NCBI GenBank assembly: GCA_943736015.1
Contig: OX031062.1
Coordinates: forward strand, 32,213,462 to 32,277,461
Length of the DNA: 64,000 bases
From: Tridacna crocea
Taxonomy: Eukaryota; Mollusca; Bivalvia; Cardiida; Cardiidae
Reading direction: 5' to 3'
Position numbers and translations under genes: made by a program. Shown piece after piece: positions 19,521 to 29,659 of the stretch. The notes below the pieces were generated by a model that was given only the letters and a program-made list of their open reading frames with translations, was not told the DNA's origin and made no database searches. How positions within the stretch are numbered: the first letter of the stretch is position 1; the number at the start of each line of letters is the position of its first letter.

Positions 19521-19974
19521 ATATGAAGGCAGAAAGCCAGAGCGCTATTTTAAGTAATGATGTCCCCATGATCAAGCATTGAAAATTCCAAAATTCCGTG
19601 ATAAGAGGATGAACCTTGAATAACCAATGATTTTATCTGTGGATAGAGGATCGTTTGTGTGTCTGTCTGAACGATATAAAGTAACTCTTGCAGAACCATT
19701 GGCGAAAATGTGGTCTAATTCAGATGGCATACCTTAAGATCAAATTGCACGGATGGTGCCCTGTCTGTCCTTGGATCTATACCGTCCGCTGGTTAAGTCA
19801 ATCTTATCACATAAGAAACCTGATTTTCAGTGTATAGTTTCCCTAGTTGTCGAAATAGGTCAACGTTAAATTTTGACGATAAGAGTTAATGTCGTTTTCA
19901 TCATTATTTCAATTATATTACTGGGACAGTCACTTTTTTACACTTTTCCCAGGGTTTTACCAGTACTAGACTAG
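19521..19974. other. Intronic stretch with a relic P element
   Basis: Around 19735-19790, TTAAGATCAAATTGCACGG and GTCCTTGGATCTATACCGTC are decayed P arms. Otherwise nothing recognised. Confidence 0.4.
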
Positions 19975-20150
19975 CACCATGCAACAATGATAGAATGATA
20001 GAATGGTCCTTGGACATGCAGATTAATATCCAACTGCAAAACTTTTCAACCCAGGTCAGCCTCTTTGGAACGCCTTCGATACTTTTTGAAGCTGCGTTAA
20101 CACCTCTTTTCACAGAGCATGGTTTATATACAAATACTTTGTACCTGTAT
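19975..20150. mobile_element. Decayed D-family element
   Basis: GGTCCTTGGACATGCAG, ATCCAACTGCAAAAC, TTTTCAACCCAGGTCAGCCT and TTTTCACAGAGCATGGTTTA keep the D order. The palindrome's right arm is lost. Confidence 0.55.
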
Positions 20151-20284
20151 GTCATTCAGAAGGCTGTGCTTGTTCTTTCGATCAGATGGCTCCATGGGCT
20201 TATTTTTTCTTCTATACACTCCAAATGTACATTAGAAATAAATTTATTTCTTTCCTGCTCTAATATAATTCAATAAGTCATGGT

Positions 20285-20400
20285 TGTGAGTTATGAGACA
20301 CAATAAATAATCCACAAGGGCGATAGCCCGAGGGGTTTATTCATTGCGCCTCATAACTCACAACGCGGTTTATTTAACTCTATGTAATCACGATAGAAAG
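20285..20400. mobile_element. F-family palindrome, partial
   Basis: GTGAGTTATGAGACACAATA / TTGCGCCTCATAACTCACAA around AATCCACAAGGGCGATAGCC. Confidence 0.6.
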
Positions 20401-20814
20401 ATTTTTTCGATTCTAACCTACATCGGCCATGGTGATTGAATGTTTATTTACATACTTTGTCTAATATATATCCGTTTATGTCAGACAAAGACTGATGGAC
20501 GCAGGAAAAGCGGCCCAGAAGTGTAAATCCTGCCGTGATTGCCGTGGATTTTTCATTGTACCTCATTAACTCACAGCTGAGTTGCTGTGGCGATGCTTGC
20601 GACCTCACAGCGCACACAGGTCTCGGCGTTCTCCATTTGTTCATAGACGCCGTGGGATCGCAGCCCTGCAAGTGTGACAGAGTTTTACTTACTTTACACA
20701 GAATGACGTCACTCTGTATTGAATGACATCATTCCACACAGAATCTAAGAATGAACTTGTTTTCCTTTGTTTAAGATTTTGTAATGTTAGAATCGAAATA
20801 ATCTTGTCTCTGTC
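20401..20814. other. Intronic stretch, nothing assigned
   Basis: Contains three ACAGAATGACGTCA-like or TGAATGACATCATTC motifs near 20695-20735 but no recognised element. Confidence 0.3.
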
Positions 20815-20874
20815 GTGGTTTATCGTTCAGTAAACTGCATTGTGAGTTATGAGGCGCAATGAATAAACCACTTT

Positions 20875-21224
20875 TATTATATACCTAGCAGTGAAATCCT
20901 GGAATTTCCCAGTGTAATAAATTTTGATACCATCACTAGTGACGTTATCAACTTTCACTTTCACTTCCTGACGTAATTTGAGAACTACTTTTTTTTTCGA
21001 CTACATTTTTTTCGACTTTCAAACGCAAAATTACAAATAATGATGTTAATAAGGTATATAATAAATAGAATAATCAACTGGTTATTTTTGATATGAGAAA
21101 TATCTCACTCGGACGCGTCGTAAGGCGTTAAAAAAACTCGTGCTGCCCACTCGTTTTTTCAACGCCTAACAACGCATCCTCGTGAGATATTTTTCATATC
21201 AAAAACAACCAGTTGATTATCCTC
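20875..21224 (-). mobile_element. G-family element, dimer unit 1
   Basis: TATTATATACCTAGCAGTGA start, TCACTAGTGACGTTATC, then a palindrome AATCAACTGGTTATTTTTGA / TCAAAAACAACCAGTTGATT around AAGGCGTTAAAAAAACTCG. Confidence 0.75.
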
Positions 21225-21226
21225 TA

Positions 21227-21571
21227 TTTATTATATACCTAGCAGTGAAATCCTGGAATTTCCCAGTGTAATAATTTTGATATCATCACTAGTGACGTTA
21301 TCAACTTTCACTTTCACTTCCTGTCGTAATTTGGGAACTACTTTTTTTTGACTACATTTTTTTCGACTTTCAAACGCAAAATTACAAATAATGATGTTAA
21401 TAAGGTATATAATAAATAGAAGAATCAACTGGTTATTTTTGATATGAAAAATATCTCACTCGGACGCGACGTAAGGCGTTAATAAAATCTGCGCACTCGT
21501 TCTTTCAACGCCTAACAACGCATCCTCGTGAGATATTTTTCATATCAAAAACAACCAGTTGATTATCCTCT
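21227..21571 (-). mobile_element. G-family element, dimer unit 2
   Basis: Head-to-tail with unit 1 and differing by only a few bases (for example a lost A in GTAATAATTTTG), so the duplication is recent. Confidence 0.75.
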
Positions 21572-21856
21572 ATGGGCTGTCGCCCTCGTAGATTATTTAT
21601 AGTGCCTCATAACTCAAAACCGTGGTTCACTGAACGAGATGAACTACAATAGAAAGAAGATTATTTAATTTTAAAATGGGCCAGCGGCTTTAGTATTATA
21701 GTGTTATTAATCAAGTGATTTCGTATTGGCCCAGTTACAGGTCCGAGGTCAGCCGTATTGGCCCGAGGCCGAAGGCCGAGGGTCAATACGGCTGACCGAG
21801 GACTTGTAACTGGGCCAATACGAAATCACTTGATTAATGACAATTTTATTAATTAA

Positions 21857-22022
21857 CGCTTTACCAAACAACCTCTGGTTTCTACGACCCTGAAAAAGAT
21901 GCCTTCTGAAAACATTGTGGGAAAAGGAGAAAATGCTGGTAACCAGCATTTTCTCCTTTTTCCCACAATGTTTTCTACCCTACTGGGAACAAATATCAAT
22001 ATTTGGGTTACGTTTACTTTGC
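21857..22022 (-). mobile_element. TTAA-MITE subfamily A, truncated, in composite unit 1
   Basis: Left TTAA 21853-21856. Loses its far end at GTTTACTTTG|CCGCCTCC, so it was captured and now spreads only as part of the 580-bp unit. Confidence 0.75.
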
Positions 22023-22437
22023 CGCCTCCTGTAACGTGATTGGCTAAAAGTAAGCGCAGACGCTCACGCCACGGAACTTTTGACCAATCACGTTCAAGGA
22101 TTTCTGTATTGATCGCGGGTCATCAATATTGATACGAGGTCAACCGTATTGATCGGAGGTCAAGTCGTATTAAGCCGGGGTCACGACCTGTGTACTATAC
22201 GAAATCAGAAATGTGACTGGTATCGCGTGGACCGGTTTCCTTGTATAACTTCTATATATCCAATAGTTAATTAATAATATAATGTTATTAATCAAGTGAT
22301 TTCGTATTGGCCCAGTTACAGGTCCGAGGTCAGCCGTATTGGCCCGAGGCCGAAGGCCGACGGCCAATATTGCTGACCGAGGACATGTAACTGGGCCAAT
22401 ACGAAATCACTTGATTAATGACAATTTTATTAATTAA

Positions 22438-22604
22438 TGCTTTACCAAACAATCCCTGATTTTTACAACCCTGAAAAAGATGCCTTCTGAAAACATTATG
22501 AGAAAAGGAGAAATTGCTGGTAACCAGCGTTTTCTCCTTTTTCCCACAATGTTTTCTGCCCTGCTGGAAACAAATATCAATTTTGGGGTTACGTTTACTT
22601 TGCC
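22438..22604 (-). mobile_element. TTAA-MITE subfamily A, truncated, in composite unit 2
   Basis: Same truncation point as unit 1. The hairpin arms carry private changes (ATTATGAGAAAAGG). Confidence 0.75.
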
Positions 22605-23037
22605 GCCTCCTTGAATGTGATTGGCTCAAAGTAAGCGTAGACGCTGACGCGACAGAACTTTTGACCAATCACTTTCAAGGATTTCTGTATTGGTATCGGG
22701 TCATCAATATTGATACGAGGTCAACTGTATTGATCGGAGGTCAAGTCGTATTAAGCCGGGGTCACGACCTGTGTACTATACGAAATCAGAAATATGACTG
22801 GTATCGCGTGGACTGGTTTCCTTGTATAACTTCTATATATCCAATAGTTAATTAATAATATAATGTTATTAATCAAGTGATTTCGTATTGGCCCAGTTAC
22901 AGGTCCGAGGTCAGCCGTATTGGCCCGAGGCCGATTTATTAATTAACTATTGGATATATAGAAGTTATACAAGGTCAAAAAATCAGTGGTGTGAGCGTCT
23001 GCGCTTACTTTTGGCCAATCACGTTCAAGGAGGCGGC

Positions 23038-23200
23038 AAAGTAAACGTAACCCAAAAATTGATATTTGTTTCCAGCAGGGTAGAAAACATTGTGGGGAAA
23101 GGAGAAAATGCTGGTTACCAGCAATTTCTCCTTTTCTCACAATGTTTTCAGAAGGCCTCTTTTTCAGGGTCGTAAAAACCTGAGATTGTTTGGTAAAGGG
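23038..23200 (+). mobile_element. TTAA-MITE subfamily A, truncated, in inverted unit
   Basis: Same truncation (GGCGGCAAAGTAAACGTAAC) in the other orientation; right TTAA 23201-23204. Confidence 0.75.
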
Positions 23201-23365
23201 TTAATTGATAAAATTGTCATTAATCAAGTGACTTCGTATTGGCCCAGTTACAGGTCCTCGGTCAGCCGTATTGGCCCTCGGTCTTCGGCCTCGGGGCCAA
23301 TACGGCTGCCCTCGGACCTGTAACTGGGCCAATACGAAATCACTTGATTAATAACATTATAGTAT

Positions 23366-23756
23366 TGTCTTGCCTTTACCATTTGAGCTTTTAAAACAAA
23401 GCAGTTCTCTTTAAATGACAGAACAAGCAGTGGTGATGATTTCAGGTGACCCATTTCAAGGTCGACTTGAAGGTAGGATAAGCTTTTCATTTTCTTTTCT
23501 TATTTCTGTGGCTGCTAAGCATGACTAAAGTACCTTTGGCAGACAGTATAGACCAAGATCAGACTGCTCTATAAGTGGGGCTGGGATCTCTCTCCGTCTA
23601 AGGCTGAAAGAGTCTCAATTCTTATACCATAACCAAGGGTCATTCATGGAAGATTCGAACTGGTGCATTGAAACCTCTTTCTTGGGGGCTTGGTTTCATA
23701 GATGATTTATCATTCGGACAAAAAGAGGAAAAGACTATCACCTGAAAGATTCATAT
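23366..23756. other. Intronic stretch with a decayed P element
   Basis: GTATAGACCAAGATCAGACT near 23547-23566 is a P left arm. The rest is unassigned. Confidence 0.4.
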
Positions 23757-23760
23757 TTAA

Positions 23761-23980
23761 CTCATTACCACACAAGAAAATTTTGGACGGTCCAAATTGA
23801 AAGCTTTTGCAGACGACAAAATAAAGGTGACTGAAAAATTGAAATTTGTTCTGGAAAGGGTAGAAAACACTGTTGGAAAAGGAGAAAATGCTGGTTACCA
23901 GCATTTTCTCCTTTTCCCACAGTGTTTTCAAAAGGCTTCTTTCTCAGCGGCGTCAAAAGTAGGGATTGTGTGGTAATGGG
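23761..23980 (+). mobile_element. TTAA-MITE subfamily A, complete
   Basis: TTAA at 23757-23760 and 23981-23984. One arm pair is mismatched (CTGTTGGAAAAGG against CCTTTTCCCACAG). Confidence 0.85.
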
Positions 23981-23984
23981 TTAA

Positions 23985-24224
23985 GACAGAGTCGCGACAA
24001 TTTTTTCGCCTATCCAAAATTGAAAGTATTTGCAGACGACAAAAGAAATGCAGATCAAACGATGAACTTTGTTTTTGACAGAGCAGAAAGAAATCTACTG
24101 GGGGATGGGGTGGGGGGGCAGGGAAGGAGAAAATGCTGGTTATCAGCATTTACTCCTTTTCCAAAATGTTTTCCAAAACCTCCGTCGTCAGGTTTGTTTA
24201 AACTCGGCTTTGTGTTAGAGGGCT
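23985..24224 (+). mobile_element. TTAA-MITE subfamily A, diverged
   Basis: Shares TTAA 23981-23984. The left stem has been replaced by a G-rich stretch (GGGGTGGGGGGGCAGG). Confidence 0.65.
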
Positions 24225-24299
24225 AAAAAATAAGCTTAATAATAAGACCCTTCTAGAGACTATATAATTGTTTGCCAGTCTCTTTCAATTAAGAATGAG

Positions 24300-24440
24300 G
24301 TTTTGTGTGTTTCTGTGTGGAAGATATAACTAGAGCTATCACTAAAAGTGATTATACCCCCCACCAGCCCCTTGTCACGAAAGCAGATCTTTGTCACAGA
24401 ATGCAGAATGGTTTAGAACAAAAGTTAGAGTTGAAAAAAG
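24300..24440 (-). repeat. Low-copy repeat, partner of 27830-27960
   Basis: CAGAATGCAGAATGGTTTAG and GTTAGAGTTGAAAAAAGTTC match the inverse of 27845-27895. Confidence 0.6.
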
Positions 24441-24446
24441 TTCAAG

Positions 24447-24893
24447 GGTGATCGAAATTTATTTCATCGAGTGGACACCATCGGTAATATTTTCACGAGT
24501 GGCGCAGCCACGAGTGAAAATATTACCGATGGTGTTCACGAGATGAAATAAATTTCGATCTTTCACCGAAAAAAACCCAAATATTCTATTTATTTCATGC
24601 TTTTAACCTTTTCCGGGAGGAGTTTTATCCAAATCCAGTACAGTTCTATTCTGTTATTCCCTGTGGTGTACCCCTCGCGCATAGCAATGCATTACAATAT
24701 TACGTCGTCATGCGCGAGAAATCTAAGGTAAATGACGTCATATTTACCATCTGGTTGTCAGGCACGCGCAATTTACCTAGGAGACAAGAACGTGAAAATC
24801 GGTATAAATTTTCACTGGTGATACCAGTGTATGATCGAAAAATATTTTCACTGCTATTTCTCGATATCCTACCGGAAAGCATGAAATAAACCG
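24447..24893 (+). mobile_element. E-family element, copy 2
   Basis: Starts inside the head (GATCGAAATTTATTTCATCG), so the left tip is missing. ATGACGTCAT at about 24733. Ends 60 bases before the SRCR exon acceptor. Confidence 0.75.
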
Positions 24894-24953
24894 AGCGTTA
24901 AACTCCATCAAACCAATTCTAACCTATTTGAATTACATGTATGTTTATTTCAG

Positions 24954-25065
24954 TTTGGCACCAGGGACAGTGGGGAACTGTTTGTGACGACGGCTGGTTA
25001 GATTATTTGAGTGGTCACGAGAATAATAATGTTGATGTCGCCTGCCGCATGTTTGGATATAACAA
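24954..25065 (+). CDS. SRCR-domain exon, first part
   Basis: Continues the PAN-SRCR gene. Acceptor TTTATTTCAG ends at 24953 (phase 1) and donor AA|GTAAAG follows 25065 (phase 2). With the last G of the PAN exon the junction codon is Val, giving ...YYMDT-V-WHQGQWGTVCDDGW, then NNVDVACRMFGYN. GQWGTVCDDGW and CRxxG(F/Y) are the hallmark of scavenger receptor cysteine-rich domains. The usual ~20-residue start of the domain (VRLVGG...GRVEV type) is missing from both exons. It may be in an undetected phase 1-1 exon in the 5.7-kb intron, or the fold is shortened here. Confidence 0.8.
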
Positions 25066-25256
25066 GTAAAGGGTTTTCTATTTTGTCTATTTTCAAATAT
25101 TTGAGCGACACTCTGCAAAGTGTGGGGCTAAATGCACCTGACACAGGTCAGTCTGCGCAGTCCGGGCACTGAAGTTTGATAACCAAGGGAGGTAAATAGT
25201 AAACAAACTTTACCTTATAAAAAGAGTTATCTCCCTTGTTTTATATAAAAATTTAA
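25066..25256. other. Intron sequence
   Basis: CTCTGCAAAGTGTGGGGCTA followed by CAGTCTGCGCAGTCCGGGCA looks like a decayed D fragment. Confidence 0.4.
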
Positions 25257-25479
25257 ACCTTTTACCGAAGGAAAAAATTTGTGAATGGTCTAAACTGGAA
25301 GCATATGCAGACGAAAAAAATAATGTGACTCAAAATTTGAAATTTGTTTTAGGATGGGTAGAAAACATTGTGGGAAAAGGAGAAAATGCTGGTTTCCAGC
25401 ATTTTCTCCTTTTTCCACAATGTTTTTCATAGCTTTCTTTCTCAGGGTTGTTAAAAAGTCGGGATTGTGTGGTAAAGAG
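25257..25479 (+). mobile_element. TTAA-MITE subfamily A, complete, in SRCR intron
   Basis: TTAA at 25253-25256 and 25480-25483. The loop shows TGCTGGTTTCCAGCA, a one-base change at the centre. Confidence 0.85.
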
Positions 25480-25483
25480 TTAA

Positions 25484-25909
25484 GTGAAAATGTAAGCAAG
25501 CCCATGTTAAACTTGCAATCCCTGGGATGGAGCCATTTTGACCCCAGGCCGATAATACGAAAGAACTTGTTAAAAGTCCATTAGATAAGGCAACATGCCA
25601 AATTCAGTAGCCCTCAGGCTTATGGGTTCCAAGAAAAAAGATCTTTTTGAAAAATCAATATTTCTCTGTTTTATTGCCATGGCAACCAGAGTTTTTGAAG
25701 GAAAGAAATTCTGAAGAGAACCATTGCCGGATAATTTCTGTGAAGTTTCATTAAATTTGGATGGTTAGTTCAGATAATATGTTTGAACTAAAAGTTAATG
25801 TGAATGCACAGTCGGACAAACACACACATGGATACACGACGGTAACCAGGTCATGACATGAGCCTGCTGGCCTTCAGACCAGTAGAGCTAAAAATATAAA
25901 GTAATGCTT
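25484..25909. other. Intron sequence with common mollusc repeat motifs
   Basis: TTGCCATGGCAACCAGAGTT at about 25674 is also near the start of the tandem-repeat elements (30578, 63920 inverse). No more can be assigned. Confidence 0.35.
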
Positions 25910-26000
25910 CAGAAAGTCGTTCAATATTTGATTGGCCAAACTATTTAAGTTTAGCCAATCAAAAGTTGTGTTACTTTCAAATACGGATAATTCTTGACAG
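25910..26000. mobile_element. J-family core fragment
   Basis: TTGATTGGCCAAACTATTTA and AGTTTAGCCAATCAAAAGTT form the J hairpin; the outer GGGCCCGTATT ends are gone. Only ~55 bases before the next exon. Confidence 0.65.
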
Positions 26001-26055
26001 TAAGAATTTAAAGATGTTCTAAAGAATGGATGGTTAAAACAAACTCTGGTTTCAG

Positions 26056-26236
26056 ACAAGGGACGGTTCTCGGCCAAGGGACATTTCCGCTTTCGACAAC
26101 TTCCGGTGTGATGATCTGGATGGATAGTGTTGCATGCGACGGAACGGAAACCAGTCTCCTCCACTGTCCATTCGCAGGGTTTGGCGTACACGACTGTGAC
26201 CACGGCGAGGACGTTAGCATTTCGTGTAACACATAG
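26056..26236 (+). CDS. SRCR-domain exon, second part and stop
   Basis: Acceptor TCTGGTTTCAG ends at 26055. The first A completes the AA left by the previous exon to give Lys. The protein continues QGTVLGQGTFPLSTT, IWMDSVACDGTETSLLHCPF, GVHDCDHGEDVSISCNT, then TAG at 26234-26236. Together the two exons give six cysteines in the order expected for a group A-like SRCR domain (VC, VAC, VAC, LLHC, HDC, ISC), including the conserved IWMDSVACDGTE segment. The protein ends right after the domain with no membrane segment, so a secreted product is likely. No AATAAA is obvious close to the stop. Confidence 0.85.
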
Positions 26237-26825
26237 TCAACATATAACAAGAGTGCGTCTTAGCATGTACACTGAAACGAACTTCTACACTTTTAAGCTG
26301 TAATTTCACATTGACGTTTTTTCGCGTCCGCTGCCTATAAAAGGGACGGGTTATTTGGTTTCATTTTTTGCACAATAATTGACCGGTCTGAAAACATACC
26401 TGAGCCAAATTCTGAAGAGAATTCATTCAATTTTATCGCGGAAGAAACCTATTCGTCGTCCATTCACTCAACATTATAAATTGAAATATCAATTTTTGAA
26501 AACTTCATGCTTGTTTTTTCGGATAACATTTCTTTCACAGAGAATAATTTTCATGTTTTTTTCTTATTGCTTATAGAAGTTTAGTATCTTATGTTTCTAT
26601 TTTTAAACTGTTTTGGCTTGTAGACACCACGCATGCGCAAGCACCTAGTTTTCCTTTTTTCGAAAAAAGGTAGTTATTCTGTTGGCAAAATCGGGAATTT
26701 TTTCACCACAATACTATGGTTGACGTCCAGATATACGTCACAATTTGTTTTCATTAACATTTTTTTCATACTTGCTCCTATTTTATAGGAAAAACAAAAG
26801 TGGCCATTTAGAAGTTCATTCCAGT
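26237..26825. other. Downstream flank, possible core promoter
   Basis: CCTATAAAAGGGACGGG at 26335-26351 matches a TATA-box context, but no convincing coding exon follows it. It may belong to the 3' region of the SRCR gene or to an unseen transcript. Confidence 0.25.
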
Positions 26826-27075
26826 GTATTTGAGCCATGCATCGTTAAAAGGACGTTTGCCTCTGCAAAAAGTATCAACCCTGGTCAGCCTGCGCAGTTC
26901 GCGCAGGCTGACCTGGGTCGATACTCTTTGCTTTGGGTAAACTTTCTGTATGTTAAAGGACCACTCTGCCTAAAAATTTATTTGTATCAGACAAAATGTA
27001 TTTTATGGATCCATGGTTATGTTGCTTGGTTAAAAGTTTAACGGAGAAAGTTAACACCCTTTGCCAAAGCATGGC
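26826..27075. mobile_element. D-family element
   Basis: Outer TGAGCCATGCATCGTTAAAA and CCTTTGCCAAAGCATGGCTT are inverted. Centre AAGTATCAACCCTGGTCAGC / GCTGACCTGGGTCGATACT. AAAGGACCACTCTGCC is a flank shared with 49005. Confidence 0.7.
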
Positions 27076-27419
27076 TTATATTATATATTAGCATAAAACT
27101 GGATTTTGATCAAAAATATTTTTTTCAGATCTTTGATACTCTGTAAGAAAAAAAAGTCATTAGAATAAGATTGTGTAATCAAAATGATGGAGAAAAAAAA
27201 AAAAGCTTCAAATGTTTGCAAATGCTGAGATTCAGTCCTCCAACCCTCAACAGGGAATTTCAGCCAGCCTTCCAAATGACCTATCCGCGTAACTATCTAC
27301 CTTATTGTAGCCTTCTTATCTCTTGCTGGGTGGTACTAGCTGCATGGAAAATAATAAAAGAAACGTGATTATCTTCATATTTAAAAAGACATGTGATTGT
27401 CAATATGTTTTCCACATCT
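27076..27419. other. Unassigned AT-rich stretch
   Basis: Nothing recognised. Confidence 0.3.
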
Positions 27420-27660
27420 CCCCACATTTTAATCGTCCCCCACCCACAACGAAGTGAATGGGGTATACTGGAATCGCCATGGCTGTCTGTCCGTCCGTCT
27501 GTCTGTAGACACAAGTTTGTCCGAAGCTTTTTTCCTTCATTTTTTCAGGTACTGCCCTGAAATTTACATATAATGTTTGGGTACATATGAAATTGTGCAT
27601 GTGCAATTTTCACGACCTTGCTGTCATTGGTTGCCGAATTACCTCCCCTTAAGCTTGTAA
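27420..27660 (-). mobile_element. Repeat with CTGTCCGTCC terminus
   Basis: CTCCCCACATTTTAATCG, then CTGTCTGTCCGTCCGTCTGT at 27479 and TACTGCCCTGAAATTTACAT. The CTGTCCGTCC head is also seen at 47436 and near the tandem-repeat elements. The element type is not known to me. Confidence 0.4.
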
Positions 27661-28244
27661 GGTTTCCTGCATTGATGTTGTCCAGAGCATTACTCATAGA
27701 GTTTTGCATATACTGAACCCAATTTTATACATAATGTTTCTGTACATGTTATGATGGGATGTATTACTTTCATGCCTCTGCTATAATTTGTTGCTGAATT
27801 ATCTCCCCTTGAACTTGTTAAGGAATTATTTCCCCTTCAACTTTTTTCAACTCTTACTTTTGTACTAAACCATTCTGCATTCTGTAACAAAGACCTGTTT
27901 TTGTGATAAGGAGCTGGTGGGGATATAATCATGTTTAGTGACAGCTCTAGTTCCCTTTGTATAGAAATAAATAGCCATTACCTTTATTCAATTTTTTTCA
28001 ACGTTTATCTCTATCTTTTTCCTGATATAACAAATTCTAAGAATCTTATTATAGGCCAATAAGTGGTCACCGTCTTTGCGTAGATTGTCTTAAAACTTTG
28101 TAAACCGAATGCTCTTTGCATGTCAGTTTTACATTTTTAATGCGATAGGATCCGGGACTCAGTTCACCAAGACAAATATGCTATGAATTTCGACCACGTG
28201 CTCAGATAAGACGTTGTGGGTCGTGTTCAGATAAGACGTGGTAT
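27661..28244. repeat. Unassigned stretch holding the partner of 24300-24440
   Basis: 27830-27960 contains TTTTTTCAACTCTTACTTTT, AAACCATTCTGCATTCTGTA and GAGCTGGTGGGGATATAATC, inverse of 24340-24435. The rest is unassigned. Confidence 0.45.
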
Positions 28245-28440
28245 GATTGATCGTGTGATCTTTAAATGCCGTTTTCAACATTTTTTTCAGTTATATCCCT
28301 GCGGCCATTGCATCGATCCATGCTGTCCCGGAATTTTTTTTACCACTTCTCCATACAATATTCTTTCCGTGTCAAAACAATAGTCAGTAAATGAATTATT
28401 CCTGTAGCAATGACTATTATCATTCCTCGAAACAAAATTG
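28245..28440 (-). mobile_element. SINE tail fragment
   Basis: TTTAAATGCCGTTTTCAACA then CAGTTATATCCCTGCGGCC and TACAATATTCTTTCCGTG parallel the SINE at 56650-56970. No tRNA-like head is visible. Confidence 0.55.
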
Positions 28441-28624
28441 ACTTGGAATCTAGCCAGAGATCCGAGTTTCAAGCTCTGTATGTTACAAGTCGTTACCGAT
28501 GTTACGTGCGGTCGGATCTAAATCTAAGTCATGTGCAAAAGTACATTTATTGGCACGAAGCAGCCAACAGGTTTCGAGGGGTACCTTCTTCCTCAATGTC
28601 AGTAGCTGTTAATGTCAATGTTAA

Positions 28625-29011
28625 TCCCCCTTTTAAAGACCCTGAGAAAGACTATCTTTGAAAACATTTTGGGAAAAGGAGAAAATGCTGGTAATCAGCA
28701 TTTTCTCCTTTTCCCACAATGTTTTCTATCCTATCTAAGTCAGAAATCACCATTATACCAAGATTTGATTTGTTGTCTGCAGTTGCTTGGAATTTGGTCC
28801 AGACAAAAAAATTGTCGTTTGGTAGAGAAAGACTACTTTTGATAACATTGTAGGAAAAGGAGAAAATGCTGGTATCAGCATTGTCTCCTTTTCCCACAAC
28901 ATTTTCTAACCTATCAAAGTAAGAAATCATCATATTACCAAGGTTCCAATTTGTCGTCTGCAGATGCTTGGAATTTGGTCCAGATAAAAAAAAAATTGTC
29001 GTTTGGTAGAG
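28625..29011 (-). mobile_element. TTAA-MITE subfamily A with internal duplication
   Basis: TTAA at 28621-28624 and 29012-29015. The segment from AGAAAGACTA through GTCGTTTGGTAGAG occurs twice with a period of about 180 bases, giving two hairpins between one pair of ends. Confidence 0.7.
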
Positions 29012-29039
29012 TTAAAACGAAGGATTGCATGGTCAAGGC

Positions 29040-29130
29040 TAAAGCTACTGAGAGTAAAAGCTAAGAGCCTCGATCAAGATCATACCGCTGGCACATATGG
29101 ATTGATCTTAGTCTACTCTTGGTGAATTAT
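29040..29130. repeat. P-family palindrome, diverged
   Basis: CGATCAAGATCATACCG / ATTGATCTTAGTCTACTC. Confidence 0.5.
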
Positions 29131-29205
29131 TTTGTCTCCAACCACAGGCTGAGGATGTCAAACAAAAGGAGACAAATAAAATCAAGGCAGGCAATAAGCA
29201 CTTAA

Positions 29206-29426
29206 ATCATTACCAAACGCCAAAATTATAGACTGGTCCAAACCGAATGCATTTGCAGAAGACAAAATAAAAGTGACTGAAAATTTGAAATTTGTTATGT
29301 GAAGGGTAGAAAACATTGTGAAAAAAGGAGAAAATGCTAGTAACCACCATTTTCTCCTTTTCCCATAATGTTTTCTGGAGGCTTCTTTCTCAGGGTCATC
29401 AAAAGTAGGGATTGTGTGGTAATGGG
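29206..29426 (+). mobile_element. TTAA-MITE subfamily A, complete
   Basis: TTAA at 29202-29205 and 29427-29430. The loop is altered (ATGCTAGTAACCACCAT). Confidence 0.8.
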
Positions 29427-29479
29427 TTAATTATTATAAAAGTATTCCAAAGGATGTCTACCTTTAATCCTGCTTTGCT

Positions 29480-29590
29480 CATTTAGCGCAACTCAGTGAC
29501 CCTTTGCAGACTGTGTAGATCAAGATCAGACTGCATAGAATGCGCAGTCTGATCTTTGAACTACACTTTCCGATGAGATCATATTGTCTC
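29480..29590. repeat. P-family palindrome
   Basis: GTAGATCAAGATCAGACTGC and GCGCAGTCTGATCTTTGAAC arms, with the CCTTTGCAGACTG flank. Confidence 0.65.
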
Positions 29591-29659
29591 CCAAAAATTA
29601 TCTACGACATGGCAAACTTTGGACTTGTATTATCTCAGGCTTCTGAAATTCCATTGTTC

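Larger units (their letters stand above)
20815..21660. mobile_element. F element with a G dimer in its loop
   Basis: Left F arm (TATCGTTCAGTAAACTGCAT, GAGTTATGAGGCGCAATGAA) ends near 20873, and the right arm (CTGTCGCCCTCGTAGATTAT ... TGCCTCATAACTC) resumes at 21572. The two G copies lie between. Confidence 0.65.
21690..23365. repeat. ~580-bp composite repeat: two direct units and one inverted partial
   Basis: Units start near 21703, 22282 and 22864. Each has the H palindrome (TATTGGCCCAGTTACAGGTC and inverse, with CCGAGGCCGAAGGCC at its centre), a truncated TTAA-MITE, GTTTACTTTGCCGCCTCC, GATTGGC...AAGTAAGCG, and GTATAACTTCTATATATCC. The third unit breaks at CCGAGGCCGA (22933), and the rest to 23365 is in inverse orientation. 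Confidence 0.75.

Noticed and set aside
26335..26351. TATAAAAGGG as a functional promoter
   Set aside because: Good match, but no initiator-linked gene follows; reported only as a possibility.
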